NCBI GenBank assembly: GCA_027574665.1
Contig: CM050657.1
Coordinates: 17,475,700 to 17,539,699, forward strand
Reading direction: 5' to 3'
Source of the DNA: Rhynochetos jubatus
Taxonomy: Eukaryota > Chordata > Aves > Eurypygiformes > Rhynochetidae
DNA length: 64,000 nucleotides
Shown: one piece after another, positions 14,201 to 27,062 of the stretch
How positions within the stretch are numbered: position 1 is the stretch's first letter
Layout: the number at the start of each line of letters is the position of its first letter
Position numbers and translations under genes: made by a program
The notes under the pieces: model-generated
Told to the model about the DNA's origin: nothing
Databases searched by the model: none
The model's input: only the letters and a program-made list of their open reading frames with translations

Positions 14201-14560
14201 CCCAGCATGTGAAAATCACGGTAGTTCTCCTTTAATGTTCTTTGGAAAAGGCTTCTTTTCATTTTGGTGTGGGTTTGCTGGGGTTTTTTTGGTTCTTTTT
14301 CCTGAGGCTTTGCAGGCACAAGCGTGTTTCATAGCTGGTTTAGCAAGGATGCATCTAATTTAGAGGACATTGAGGGGTTCCCACAAACCATAGCGACACT
14401 GGTCACATGGGCAAAGCACTTGGGAAAGTCTTTCCTGTAATTGCTACCTGGCACAGTGATGCTAAAACCGAGAGGGAGGTAAAGTACCAAGTAGCCTCAG
14501 AGCAGCTCCTGTAGTGACAGCTCAGACACGGGAGATGGCGAATACCCTTCTCCCCAGTGA
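5281..14560. other. Non-coding DNA, no gene seen
   Basis: It holds the 220-codon minus-strand frame at 6515-7177 and a 167-codon plus frame at 9851-10354. Both lie in patches of higher GC and have no recognisable domain. A 114-codon minus frame at 10462-10806 has a hydrophobic N-terminus but no known relatives. One old repeat motif copy is at 11103-11142. A C/T tract at 13705-13730 ends in TAG, like a strong polypyrimidine tract with acceptor, but without an exon behind it. Confidence 0.55.
5699..5790 (-). other. Possible exon, 92 bases
   Basis: On the minus strand a good acceptor, with a pyrimidine-rich run ending TTTTCCTCACAG, is followed by 92 bases and a donor CTCAG|GTAAAAAT. Exactly one frame is open through the segment and encodes 30 codons reading NCFCRYFDLNWAEKEEVGKF and onward, with a natural-looking mix of charged and aromatic residues. 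Nearby candidate exons that I tried to join (about 5893-5967 and 4607-4669 on the same strand) do not keep the frame. This argues against a coding gene here. Confidence 0.13.
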
Positions 14561-17500
14561 ATGCTCTTTCTTCTGCCTCTCATACTGAGCTTTCCAACTT
14601 TCATGTTCCTTATTCACCCTGTTTTCTTCAAAGCCATTCCACACACTTGTGATTTCAGCACTGGCAATTCACTTTTTCCCCATTTCCCACTTCCCCTGAT
14701 ACCCAGGACACACTGTCATTTAACATTTTGTAACTGCACAGCATGTCAGACACCAGCCTGTTGGTGTCCTGCCTCTCATAGTCTAGTGAGGTTAACCGCA
14801 CCCTGCATTGGCTGGGTTAATTTGTTGTGGTGGGAAGGGACATCTGAAGGTCACCTTGGGAAGTGCAGCCTGTACTGTGCCTATCAAAATCAGCATCTTG
14901 TGTGCTGCCAGAGCTTGGAAGAATTAATCTTCCTGTTAGGCTATGAAATGTAAATGGTGAGAAGATCACTGATGTACGTGATCAGCAAATACAAACAAAG
15001 CACCAGGCGTATGAGTTGCTTTGAGAGGAGCCAGTGGGGGCTGTACGTCATGCCTATGAGCAGAGGCCTGGCTAAAGCAGTCCAGACTCTTCTCTGGCTT
15101 TGGTAAATTCCCAAATCCTCCAAATAGAAATAGCTGTTGGGTAGATACAAGACGTACACAGTAGTACTATTGAATTTTTTTCTCTTCTGTTTTGCAAGAA
15201 GGATGTGGTTTCTTGTGCCAGTTCTGGTAGTACTTGGTTGAAGCTTTGGGGAGATGAGGAGGAGCTAAGGGCTTCCCACCCACCTAATGTCTCACTTGTG
15301 GTGCTTACTTCATTTTTTGTCTTATTTTAAGTGTAGTGTGTGTCTCATCTGGTTTTCATGTTGAACCAAGACTTCCAGATGGTTTTGTTTCTTTCTCCTG
15401 AGTGATGATATCCCAGGTGTGATGGCAGGACAGCCTCACAGGTTGTCTTACTGCCATGTGAGAGGACGTCTGGCGGTTCAAAGCAGATGAGGAACATGTG
15501 ATATGAAAAGGCCTTTGTAGCACAGAGTCACACTACAATAGCTCTGTGCTCAACAACAGGTTGTGGTTCGAAGAAATATTGCTTCTGTCAGCCTTGCATA
15601 ATGGAAACAGTAATCAGCATCCATTAGGTCAGAATGTATTGTCAAGCCACAGTGAAGCAGAAAGGACTACATCTCGGAAAACCTTTTCATTAAGCAAAGA
15701 AAATTGATACCAGTGCTTGGCTCAGCCTAACACTTTGTTCATGGAGCTGAGTGTGGATAATGGCTGGGTTTGTTTTCTTTCCATTCGTTTCTCTGTGCAC
15801 AATTATTTTGATTAGGAAACATCCACCTTTCATTCTAGATGAACAATGCTAAATACTAGCTCCCAACATTTATTATCGTGTGTACACAATCAATGCTTAT
15901 GTAAAGAACAACGTTGGGACATAGTTCAGGAAAAAGTATTTTGGCTTACGTGATTGAAGTCATGCAATCTCATTTTAATTGAAAAATTTTTAATCTGGAT
16001 AATGACTACAATATCTTTTTTCTTTGTGGATTGTGTCAAAATAGGTATAGGTCGTGTTCATGAGTAGCACTGGGCCTATGAGTAGCTCATTGTATGTGTG
16101 CATTAATGATGTAGTACTGGCTACGCAGGGGCCTGTCTGGTTAGCTGCCTACCCAGTGTGTGAAAGGACTAAGGGCTGAAGGCAGTAGGATGGTGACTTG
16201 ACAGAAGGGATAATAAAATCTCTTTATGGCATTCTGTGAGGATAACAAAAGTAATTAATTCTAAGTCTGATTAATTAACTGGAAATCATTACTGTATATA
16301 GCCTTGCACCGCTATTCCACTGCCATGACAGACTGATGATGATGAAAGAGGGCTGATAGGTGGGCGGGCTCTTGCATACCATCAGATCTAATACATGCAG
16401 AATGAGTGGTGAGTCACTGCTACTCCTGTTGCTAGAGGATTTTCCTATTACCATTAAGCTTCTCTTAGTAGAGAGGAGGACCCTTTCCAGGCCTTCTTTC
16501 TAGCCCTACTAATTCCATTTGTTTTTCCTTCTTGCCCCAAGCCTCCTTTGTTTATGGGGATGTAGTTAGGAGTAGCTCTTTCCTTCATATTTATACCATC
16601 AATAAACCACCTTGATTAAAAAGTAATTCAAGACACAACAAAGAGAAAACATTTTACTTGTAGTCAGTTGCAGGTGGCTTTGGAACACCTTGATATTGTG
16701 GGAAATGAAATATAAAACGAGGTCAGGGGCTGGGAATAGCAACGCTGTGTGTTAGGTGCAGTATCGCTGCTTTCTCTTCCCTGTGTAATTCATGAATGAT
16801 TGTGGGGAAGGGGGTCTGTTGTTGGGTTCTCCCCCTGGGCCCTGTGTACTGTTCTCACACATGGGCTGCCAAGGGGCCTGGGCTTAGCCAACAGGGCTAC
16901 AGACAGGTGGCAGAACTGGCCAGCTGTGTCTTGGGGCTACCTCGCTTCCTGTATCAGTGCCTCTTGACTCCTTGATGGCATTTATTCAGCTGCAGTGTGG
17001 ACTCCACAACAAGTCCACCTTTTCTCCTGCTTTTGTTGAGCTGTCTTGTTCTCTGGGGTTGGTCTGGGATTGAAGTGCCTGTGGTCAGGTATGGTTGATA
17101 TCCTTTGATTTGGTGTGTGGATAACCACAGTCCCACGTTGCTGTGAAAGTTGCCGTCCCCTGGATCAGGCTTGCTCCAATGCGTGTAAATATGAGGAATG
17201 AGTGTGAACATAATGAATATACATAGGAAAGATTTGTGCTGATATCAAGTCTAATGTGATATACCACCACTCCAAAGGAATTGTTTTTTCTAGCTGGAGA
17301 AAGTAATCTCAAACGTCTCTGTGAATAAACCCTCCTGGATTACGATTTTTGGCTTCTTTTTCTTGCCCTGTGTTTCCCCACTGTTTCCTCCTCAACCTGC
17401 TTGCCTGTTTCTAGATATAAATGGCTTTTTTTCACCACAGTAACAGAGCATCATGAACAAAATGAGATTGTAAATTCCTATAGGGAACATCTAGCCCACA

Positions 17501-20500
17501 TCCAAATGCTATATAAATAATAATCCATCCAGAAGGATGGTGCTAGAGAAATATGAAGCTGTTCTCATGGTTACTCTTATAGTATGTACACCCTGCATTG
17601 GGTCTAACTGTTTAACAAGTCTCTTATCGCAGAGGTCTAGAACAATTCCTCCCCAGACTAGCTTTCTTCTTTCCTCGTGCATTTATATCCCAGTCTTTGG
17701 ATGACAATCATACATTATGCTGTCAGCTTTATGGTTCTTTTCTACTATCACTCATAAGAAGTGTTATGCTTAGTCATAAAATTGCACCTAAGAAAAAAAA
17801 TTAGTGCATCTAGCATTATTAGGAAGCCTTCATAATGTCACCATCTATCTGTTCAGTGTTTCCTTTGATTCCTTGTTTGTGACCTATCACAAATTTAGGT
17901 TGCTGGAAAGATGTTTTTGGCTGAGAAGATTTCACCCCTATCTGATGTATTCATTTCAAGGAATGAAATGCTAATTCCTTTTTCCATATAAAGCATGAAT
18001 CTGACTGTGATACAGCCATTCTGAGGGGGACTTTACAATGAATTTGTCCCTGGGCTGAGATGCAGAAGAACTAACGTCAATATTAGTGACCCAAAAAATT
18101 GTTGTGTGAAGGTAAGGGCTGCAGTAACAGGAAGGACAGAACCACACATGGAATAAGAGCTGTGGTAGGGGTACAGCTCTGATTGGCATAGAGCATCATG
18201 AAAGAAAAAGCTTTCCTAGAAATATAAGACATTTGTCTCAAGAGAAATATTATAAAATCAGCACAGAAGGTGTTACTTTGGATTTAATTTAATTTTGGGA
18301 CTTTTCTTTAAAACTTGCAGGTTTTAATGACATGGAATCCCCACTGATGTTTCCAGAACAATTTCTTCATGAATTTTCTAAAATTTTCTTCATAAAATTA
18401 TTTTAAAATAGATAAAAACTTCTCTGGTTTAGCTTTGATTAAAATGCTAGATAGGAGAAAAATGCAAAAAAAAAAAATAGTAAGATCATTAGTCTGTTTC
18501 AATATTTTTGTCATGACTTTTTTCATCTGAAAGTGATCTCAAAAGCTTGTTTTAATTACTGTTTAAGAAAAAATAAAGTAGAATGTTAAAAAATATTAGT
18601 TTAATTTCCCTGCTAATTGAAGTTATGTTTTCCACTTTCAAGTTGAAATTAACTCCCGAATTTATGGAATTTTCAGAAAATTAGGGAATTACACCACCTC
18701 TTCAGAGATTCTCCCATAGGAAATGTACTTTTAGGCAGGACAACCTTGCTGGTGAAATTGGTATGAAAACAGTATCCAATTATGGTTAAAGACTCATAAG
18801 TTCTTCATACTGCACCCAAAAATAAGGTGCAACTGTGAAGGAGGGTCTGGATCCTCTCTAGTAAGGTCTGGGCAAAAAAATGAGACCTTACTTTGTTTCC
18901 ATGGGCTTTTCCCATCCCTGCTCTCTTAGTCTCTTTTTTTTTTTTTCACCTCACCTTGAAGCTATCTGTGCTGGAGCACATGTCATGGTCCACCCAGCTC
19001 TCCTCACCCCAAGGGTTTGTTGGAAAGGGAGAGATTGTCCATAGGGAGAAAAATTAATTTTCCTTCTTAGGTCCAAGAAAAGCAGCTTTTGTGGTTGATG
19101 TCCCAGCTCTGAAATTGTTCTGGAGACAAAGCACCTTTTTCGAAGGCTGACTAAAAAACAGGAGGGGAAAGGAGGGGGGGAAATCTAAGGATGTAGAAAA
19201 TGTGGTATTTTCTGACTACATCATGCTTGGAGAACTCTACTTTCCTCTTGTATTCTGGCCATTATATCATCAAAGTCTGGCATGTTTTCCACCGCCTGTG
19301 GGGATTACCAGTACCGTAAGTCTGTACCTGGAGGCCTGAACCTTGCCTTAACTGCTTAATGTTGTGCAATGATTAGTCCGTGTCTCTAGGCCCATTTACT
19401 CCATCAGATTAACACATCAGGCAAGAACACATACTTAGAGAGAAGTATATCCTGACAGATATAATCAAACCCCGTTTAAATCAAGGGAGACGACTGTGCC
19501 ATTAATCTATCCTGGTATAACAGCCCATTTAAATGAGTAGGAGGAAGGAGGTGGTACAAGTGAGGATAGATGGTGTGCTTAAGTAGAGAAATGAAATCTC
19601 TAGAATGACTTCAGTGGAGATAGTTTTGATTGAAGTCAAGTAGTAAAATGAACAAGTGAGAGAGATAAATTTCTTTAAGCTGGAGACACTTCAGGGTAAA
19701 AACCGTGTGTGCCTACCAGGGACCTGTAACCTGCTCAGATACACCGATCCGTGGTCTTGATACAGATGAATTAACAAACTGGGACAAAACAGCTCGCGTT
19801 CCTTGTGGAAGCCTAAAAATTGCTTTCTACCTTTTTGCAGAACATATCATTTGGCTTGAGCTTGAGTTAGTAGATTAAGGCCAACCAGATTATAAATAAG
19901 AGGATTTTTTTCAGGCTAGAGACCTAGTTTAGCTTGCCAGTTGTGCAGTAAGAGAAAAAAGGGCAAGGCAGGTTCATAGATGAGTGAATTACTGAGGGTC
20001 TGTGCAGAAGGTGAGACTGAAAGAGCGTGCTGTCACTAATCAGCTGGAGCAGCAACGCGAATAAATGCAGTCAGGAAATGCAGACGTATCAGTACCTTGC
20101 GTTGTGCTGTCTGTTATTTGAAAAAGGAAATGGATCCTAGCTAGGGAAGGGAAATTTCTGGGGTATCAGACAAAGTCACAGCTTAGTGCGCATGCTCTGA
20201 TGGTACTGCATCGTATTCAAGGGGTACAATGTCCCTTTTTGAGAAAGGGTTGGCAGAGAATGGGTACAGAGATACGTCTACAAGTGTATCGCTGGGTATA
20301 TTGCCTTAGCCTGGAATTCTGGAAAAATCTGTCATTTCACTCTTATTCTTGGTGTGCAAATAGTTAATTCGTATAAAAAGTGATTTTGGCTCACTGGATG
20401 ACTTAAGTGGGAGAACAGCTCAGAATCCAGGTAAATCAGGCTTTTAAGAGACAAACACCCCATGGTGCATGAGTAGCTCTTCAAAGTCATGTAGAAAGCT

Positions 20501-22330
20501 GGGGGAGCTCTGTTCTAACTAAATGCAGCTACAGGTTACACAAAAAGAGATTAGGATTGAAAGGTACTTGCTGTGATGTTCTGAAATGGCTAATTAGCTG
20601 ATGCAAATCCAGTCCAAAGTACTGTTAAGGAAATCAGACTTAGGAGGTAGGTACGAGTATTGTGTAAGTCCCACCAGGAAGAACACTAAGACTAGACCAA
20701 GCTTGCTAGACAGAAATGCTATTTAGTGGGGTTTTTTAATCATAGGGAGACATTAAAAAATCCTGAGACTACAGCCTTTCTATTGAAACCTTTTCTTTAC
20801 AAACTCAAAAATATATCCTGAAGATATAACTACAAACTACTATTACACCTCATACTAATTGCTTGGACCAGACAAATCAGCCAGAGAAAAGCACCTTAAA
20901 ATTACAGAATTTTTTTGTCCAACACTTTTTTTTTCTTTAAAGATTATTTTAGCTACCATCTTCCTTTGACCTCAAAGAAGTTGGGGCATGAAGTTTACAG
21001 TGCCAAGGGCAAGAGCGTTCATGAGCAGCAGCTGAACTACATGTCCTGTCACATACCTCCAACCCTGTTCAACAGGATTCCTTAAAGCCAGACTCAGATG
21101 GGCCTTTCCTTTCTATATGGCTCTTTTGTCTCTTTTCCCTATTTTAGAGAAGGGACGCTGTGTTAGGAGAAAATCGTATCTCTGTAGGTCTACTCTCTTT
21201 ATTAGGAGTTTCTTTCACTTAGATACATGCTACTCTTTTCTAACACAATGACGGTTTTGTCATGCCGAATCAGTTTTCCTGCTCTTCATCTTCCATTTGG
21301 GAACGTGGGCTAAACCTCAGAACAAAGGATATGATAAAAGACAGGCGTAGCACTTTCATTAGGAGGACAGGGAGCTTTTGAAGTACACTCCTGAAGTCAG
21401 CAAACAAAAAACTAGACAGCAGAGAGAGCTGCCTGTTACAATGTGCTGCAGAGATGAGACTAAACCCAAATGAAATGCGCTTTTTAGTCACTGGGCCTGC
21501 TCCTGAGTGATGAAAGAGATCTGGTGACTTTCTCCTGAGTCAGAGTTTTCATTGCCCCTGAGAAAGGGATGCTTTGGTTATATTAATGGCAATTAATTGA
21601 AGTACCTCAGAGCATGGGAAACTCCAGAGCAGAGAAACAGAAGCTTTTGTAGGTGGCACGCAGAAGCTATCAATCAGGACAAGTATAACTTCTTTTTTCT
21701 AAGTGGCAATTGTTCCTGCTAATATATTTATTTCTGAAATCCTACATCCAACCCCTGGAGGCTCAAAGATGATGTGCAATATCATTACAAAACCAAACTC
21801 TCACATTTGAAATGCACAGAACATAATGAGGAAACCCTCATCAAACCAGAGCAACCGCTCTTGCTATTTTGCCTGAAACAGTCTCTGTATCCCAGATGAG
21901 AGCTCTTCCCCACGCTCATCTTCTAAAGATGTAAGACCTACTTTAGAGAATGACATTTCCTAGTATGGAGGGCAGAGCTATGAGAAGCCCTCGGGATATT
22001 GGAGTGGCTTCAGATTCCTCTCTCTACCGAGTTCGTTCAGCCGTGCTCTATCTACAGTCTATACGATTAATTAATGTGTGATAGATTAGTAACTCCCAAG
22101 TAGGAAATCATGTTTTTGCCACAGGCTGTAGCAGAAGTGCACAGGGTCTTACTCTGACATTGCTTGTGCTGATAAGTACTGAGAACAGCTCTGCTGAGTC
22201 TCTCAGGCTGACGAAGTCAGAGCAAGGGTGATGGGGTAGGGCACAGCAGCTGGTAAAGCCACCCATCATACTCATATCCGAGTCAGCCACTACCAGTATA
22301 GACACACACACGTATACTGTACCTGGTGTT

Positions 22331-22360
22331 AATCCTTTTGTATAAAATCCTTTTGTATTA
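22331..22360 (+). repeat. 15-base tandem duplication
   Basis: AATCCTTTTGTATAA is followed directly by AATCCTTTTGTATTA: two adjacent copies differing at one base. This is a recent or conserved local duplication. Confidence 0.9.
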
Positions 22361-23965
22361 AAAATACTAAGCACCCAGGGAAAAGCATAACTCAAAAGGA
22401 GCGAAGCAGTCTGTCTAGTGACATTCTGCAGCCGTTGCTGCTTTAGCTTCCTTTGTCTTTGTCCTTGCAGAACTCTCTTGTGAACACATCTCTTGTCTCT
22501 CGGGTGGCACTGGTGCCAGCCTCTGCTGTACAAAGGTGTCTCAGGCCAGTGCATCTCCGTGCCATGCAGCATCAGGGTTCTGGATGCTGGGCTCTGGGAC
22601 AGGACCAGCCCTCGCTCTTACCCCACGTTACCTCCACACTAACTACAGTCGCAGCAGTGGGAAACACAGCCGCTGCTTCTCCGCAGAAGTGTGGCTGCTA
22701 GTGAGGACTTTCACACAAACCAGGCAGCCCTTCCTTGCCTTTAAAAGTGCAAAAGCTGTTACTTTGCAAAAGCAGTTTGCAAATTAGTGAAAAAATACAA
22801 ACTAGTGATGGATACCTCTTAAAGCTCTTCTGCCTAGGTTGTTAAATAGGACAAGTTACACTGAGGACAGGAGTTCAGCTGCTCTCTGATAGCAGAATTA
22901 CCATACCAAAAGTAGGAGCTGTGATTGTTGCATATAAATATTAGTGTTTCATTTAAAATCTTGGGAAAATGCAAGCCTAATTGCAAATCCACCCACTATT
23001 AGTATCCCATAAACGTAAAAGAATTAGGGATGAGCAGTCTTTCCAGACCTATCTTTAAGTGCTGTACTTAACCCAATTGCTCCTACAAAGTAGATTTATT
23101 CGTACCAAATCTGAAGGTTGGAATCAAGCATGGTGTGTGTTTTTTCTGGTGAGGGTTTTGATAAAAGATCAAATAACATCAGTCCTGTGGCTGTGGTTTG
23201 CAGCACAGTCAGCCTGTAATCTTGTCTTCCTCAGGAAAATCTCAATACCTTTGGGTTTCTGTACACCCAGTTTTGAAATTGTATCTTTACCAGAGAGTGG
23301 GAACCCATTGATTTCAGTGGGGTACCAACAGGCTTGTCTGTGCATGTGTGTGGGTTTTTTAATATTTGTCTTTCTATCAGCATATGATCCTGAGAATTTA
23401 CAGGAGGTCTTTATCCACAAAAGCAGATAAAAAAAAAAAAATTGTATCTTATTTTTTCCCTTCTGTCTAGATCTCACCATTGCAATGATTTTATCTGGCT
23501 GCAGTAATGTTGCTGAATTCACGGTGACTGGAGTTGATATTTTGCTAACAGACCACCCAGCTATGCTTTGGGTATCATCTTCCATACTCTGAGGAAGGAA
23601 AAGTGACGTAGCTGGTCCAGCAGTTTGTGCTTACAGTATCTGATGTGACTGCATTTCACTTTGCTTGGATCATATGTTCTTCTCTGGCATTTCCTTTTGT
23701 CACTTTTTCCTATTTATGATTTTCTGAAGTCAGCTGCACATAATCTCTCTCCATCCACCTTCTTAACATGAAAGGGCTCTTAGCTGAATTGCGCATATTT
23801 AAGGTTCACTTTCCATAAATGTTCTTCAGAATTCTTTGGCAACCTCTACCGTCAAAAAACAATTATGCCTACAAACCTGTTTTGAGAATAGCTGTAGAAT
23901 TTGCATTCTGTCCCAGTTTCTGACACAGATTTCCCTTCTAAGGATGGAAAAATGTTCAGTTCTTA

Positions 23966-24012
23966 TCTGTCTCAATTCTCCAGCTCTAAGGCAGGAATAA
24001 TAACATTTCCTT
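23966..24012 (+). mobile_element. Possible MIR/CORE-SINE tail
   Basis: TGTCTCAATTCTCCAGCTC followed by GGCAGGAATAATAACATTTC resembles the MIR segment 'cTCAgTTTCCtcatCTgtaAaatgGGgATAATAAtagt'. The gap between the blocks is short and the upstream GGGCAAGTCA block is not seen. This is weak evidence for an ancient SINE. Confidence 0.3.
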
Positions 24013-24460
24013 TCCCCAGTGCTTTCTCTGTATATTTAGATTAGGAGCACAAAAGGGACAATGGCTGCTTGATTATGTTCTAGGGTAGCTGCTAACACAC
24101 AGAATTATTTATCTTGGTTATTATTCATATACATAAAAATCATGCTTTCAAATACCATGGAAAGCTAGTTTAAAACTTGAACCAATATCGATTTTCAGTA
24201 TTTTCCAAAGTCTGATTAGCAAGAAATGAGGGGAGTTCTTCCTTCACAGCATTTGCATCGCTATGCTATTTGCTGTGTCACGTTAATCCCGGTGCTAAGT
24301 CACCGTGTATGTCATGCATGACCTCAAACCATTTTTCCTAGGCTGCTCCTGATATGGTGCTGTGCTGTGTAGCCCTCAAGCCTGCAAATGAACAAGACCT
24401 TTCTGGTTTGTCAGCATATCCTTTAAATCTTTTTTTTAATGGCTATTTAGAAGGGGGGTT

Positions 24461-24479
24461 TCACTGTAACTTACAGTGA
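24461..24479. other. 19-base palindrome
   Basis: TCACTGTAA C TTACAGTGA: nine-base arms around a single central C. Pairing does not extend outward. The form suits a dimeric DNA-binding site better than an RNA hairpin, because the spacer is too short for a loop. Confidence 0.8.
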
Positions 24480-24796
24480 TAGTTGCAGGCTAGGCCACTA
24501 GGCAGTCTATTGTTCCTTGAGAGTATTTCCATGCCACTCGTGTTTCTGTTCTGCTTTGGTATTTATGTGTTTTGAATAGTGAGGACAGCTGGTTGGGAGG
24601 CTATATTTCCTCCTGGCCCGTAAAAACAACCCCAAACCCAGAGGAAAAAAAACCAAACCCAATGGAAAAAAGAGTGAAATCTTGGTTTAAAAATAAAATC
24701 TTCACCAGCATGTTCACTGAATTTTTTTTTTTCAATTTTTATATTCCAAAAAGGTACTGGTTATCTGAAATGGAATGCTTTCCAACTTAAACATGC

Positions 24797-24814
24797 TTTT
24801 TTTTTTTTTTTTTT
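24797..24814 (+). repeat. T(18) homopolymer
   Basis: Run of 18 T after AACATGC. An A/C-rich patch (AAACAACCCCAAACCC and AACCAAACCC) lies about 150 bases upstream at 24625-24662. Confidence 0.9.
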
Positions 24815-26835
24815 GTGGAAACATCTGCTTTGGTAAAGAAGTAATTTTCCTTCAGAAAGACAATATGACCACTTCTGTAACAGTGAGCACACGGCACATC
24901 TATGATTACTTTTGTCATCTGTAGTGCTGTTAATGCAGATGAGGCTCTGGGATGCTTGGAATCGCTCTGCTGCCAAATATTGTGCACCTAGGACAGGAGA
25001 CTATTTCTCAGGTAGTTTTTAATACTTTTTCATCTGAAGAAATTTGTGAAGCGTTGGTAATTTAAAAAGTGGTCAGCACGCCTCTTAGCCCAAGATTCCC
25101 GTTTTTAGCTTCAGTATTACTGGGAGGAGAGTGTTTTGTGTCTGAAGTTGTTCAGATGAGTACTAAATTCTCCTCTGGTTTTGAAAGCATGACTGGTGGC
25201 CACTTAATCTCCTTTATTCCTGTTAACTGTCTGCACTATATCTAATTTGCTGGGTTTCTAAGATAGTTGCTTTGTTTTTAACAAGCTTTGAGGTATAGGT
25301 TAACCGATGTCTTTATAGAGTATCTGACTACAATCTGCTGAGCTAAAATTTGTGGCTCAGCTGCCTTTTTTTCTCTCCATATCATAAGCAATTCACCATT
25401 TTTATGAGTTTACCCCTACCCTGACCCTGGGGGAAAAAAATGTCTGTAGATCATCTTGCAGTCTGAGTCTTGTGCCTGGCAAGGTATTTTTCCTGCTAAT
25501 TACCAGAGCTGTTAATTCTGTTGTCAGGTTTGACAGTTGAGAGATAGTGGCTATAAATGTCCATTTCCTACCAGTGGAGTGAGGTGTTAACAGCAGAACT
25601 GTAGAAGGATGAAAAGAAATTTCAAAAGTATTTCTGCTTTTCTCCTTTTCAAGATTCCAGCAATATTCTGTTTCCAAAGGAGGGATCAGCTCCTGTTTAC
25701 CGACTACCCCTGCAGGGATAGTGACCTGTGTGGTGAGGGGCTTGCTGCACTTTTGACAGGCTACTTACTCAGGTATTACTTCAGAAACACTGCACGGTAA
25801 CTTACAACCGATGCATGATAGCAACCCAGCAGCTCCTTGCAAACAAGAGTAACTGCATGGTTATTTTGTGGCAGTACTACTGCTTTATCTCTTGGTAACA
25901 TGGCAAATAATTTTTGCAAGTGGAGAATTTAATCCAGGGCTACCATCATTAACTTCTAGGTTTAACTGAAATACATTTGCCCCTAGAGATTGCTTAGCAG
26001 AAATGTGAACGTCCATCTCGGTATCCAGATACACGGTGGTATTTCATGCTAGGAATCGGTGGTGTGAACGAGGTCATCGCTATGGTCTTAGTTGTTATAC
26101 TCTAAGCCCCTTACCTTTTCGTGGTTTCCAGATCTGGTATCAATATCTTACTTTATGTCTTATGCATACAAAGAGCTAACGACACAGTAGGGTTAAGGAA
26201 TAAGTAGAACTGCTCCTCTGTGTGTCAGAAGCATTGATAATTTGAAGGGAATGCTCTCCTAGCTCGATGCACTGGGGCTTTGGAAGTGGGCAAGAAGTTC
26301 GTCACCACTCTTTGCCTGTGGACTGGACTGAAGCTGTTCTCACTGGAGGGTTTTAGGAATACTCACTAGTATCTCTGCTCTTATTTTATAAGAAAATAGA
26401 AAAGCTTTAACGTATACACATGCATGTTTCCTACAAGTGATCTGTTTTGGGAAGCTGTGGGTTTTTCCAGGCAAGACCTGACACAGCTTTGGATGTGCCT
26501 TGCAAAGGCCAAGGATATCTACTGGTTTCCCAGTTCTGTAAGAAGTTTCTTACTCCCTTCTGCTCTAAACGTGTTATGATTTACAACCGTGGCTGCTGCA
26601 ATTCAGCTCCCAGGTTAACACAGGCATGCATCAAAGTCTTTCTGGTTGTGTTTAGATTATTTTTTTTTAAACAAATTACTTCTTTCTTTGCCCCTCAAGC
26701 ACATCAATTTGTGAAGTTAAAAGTCTTCTCGAGCGCAGTTAGAGAGCTTGCTTCAAGCGTAGCACTGATCTGGCTCTTGATCATCAAAAACCCTCTGAAA
26801 AGTTTAATTTAGCCTTCCTAAAGAATCTGGACTTC

Positions 26836-26866
26836 TTAAAGTATTTTAAAGTATATTAAGTATTTA
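26836..26866 (+). repeat. Short AT-rich tandem repeat, TTAAAGTAT unit
   Basis: TTAAAGTAT, TTTAAAGTAT, ATTAAGTAT follow each other with a period of about 10 bases. It is followed about 25 bases later by the long T run at 26892. Confidence 0.7.
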
Positions 26867-26891
26867 TTTGTGGGTTGTTTGGTGGTTTGTG

Positions 26892-26912
26892 TTTTTTTTT
26901 TTTTTTTTTTTT
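26892..26912 (+). repeat. T(21) homopolymer
   Basis: Uninterrupted run of 21 T after GGTGGTTTGTG. No retrocopy was recognised on the minus strand next to it. Confidence 0.9.
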
Positions 26913-27037
26913 AATACAGAAAAAGCAGAGATGATATGCCTTTTCCAGAAGCCCATGGTTTTTAGTACTTACATGGGAGGTTTAAAACATTTTCCCTAGT
27001 GTCTGGTTCCACTTCTCTGGGGCAGGTGTTCTCCTCA

Positions 27038-27062
27038 CAAGTTATTTTCTACCGATAACTTG
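27038..27062. other. Inverted repeat, 8-base arms
   Basis: CAAGTTAT (27038-27045) and ATAACTTG (27055-27062) are perfect inverted copies around a 9-base spacer. Confidence 0.75.

Noticed and set aside
14561..14953. 130-codon plus frame with a signal-like N-terminus
   Set aside because: The hydrophobic start comes from a T/C-rich stretch, the Kozak context is poor (T at -3), and the rest has no pattern.
15540..15590. GGTTCGAA string considered as a tRNA T-loop
   Set aside because: No matching stems, D-arm or anticodon arm were found around it.
22471..22701. Open frame behind a strong acceptor
   Set aside because: There is no good donor, no nearby polyadenylation signal and no recognisable protein. 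Single strong acceptors are common in pyrimidine-rich DNA.
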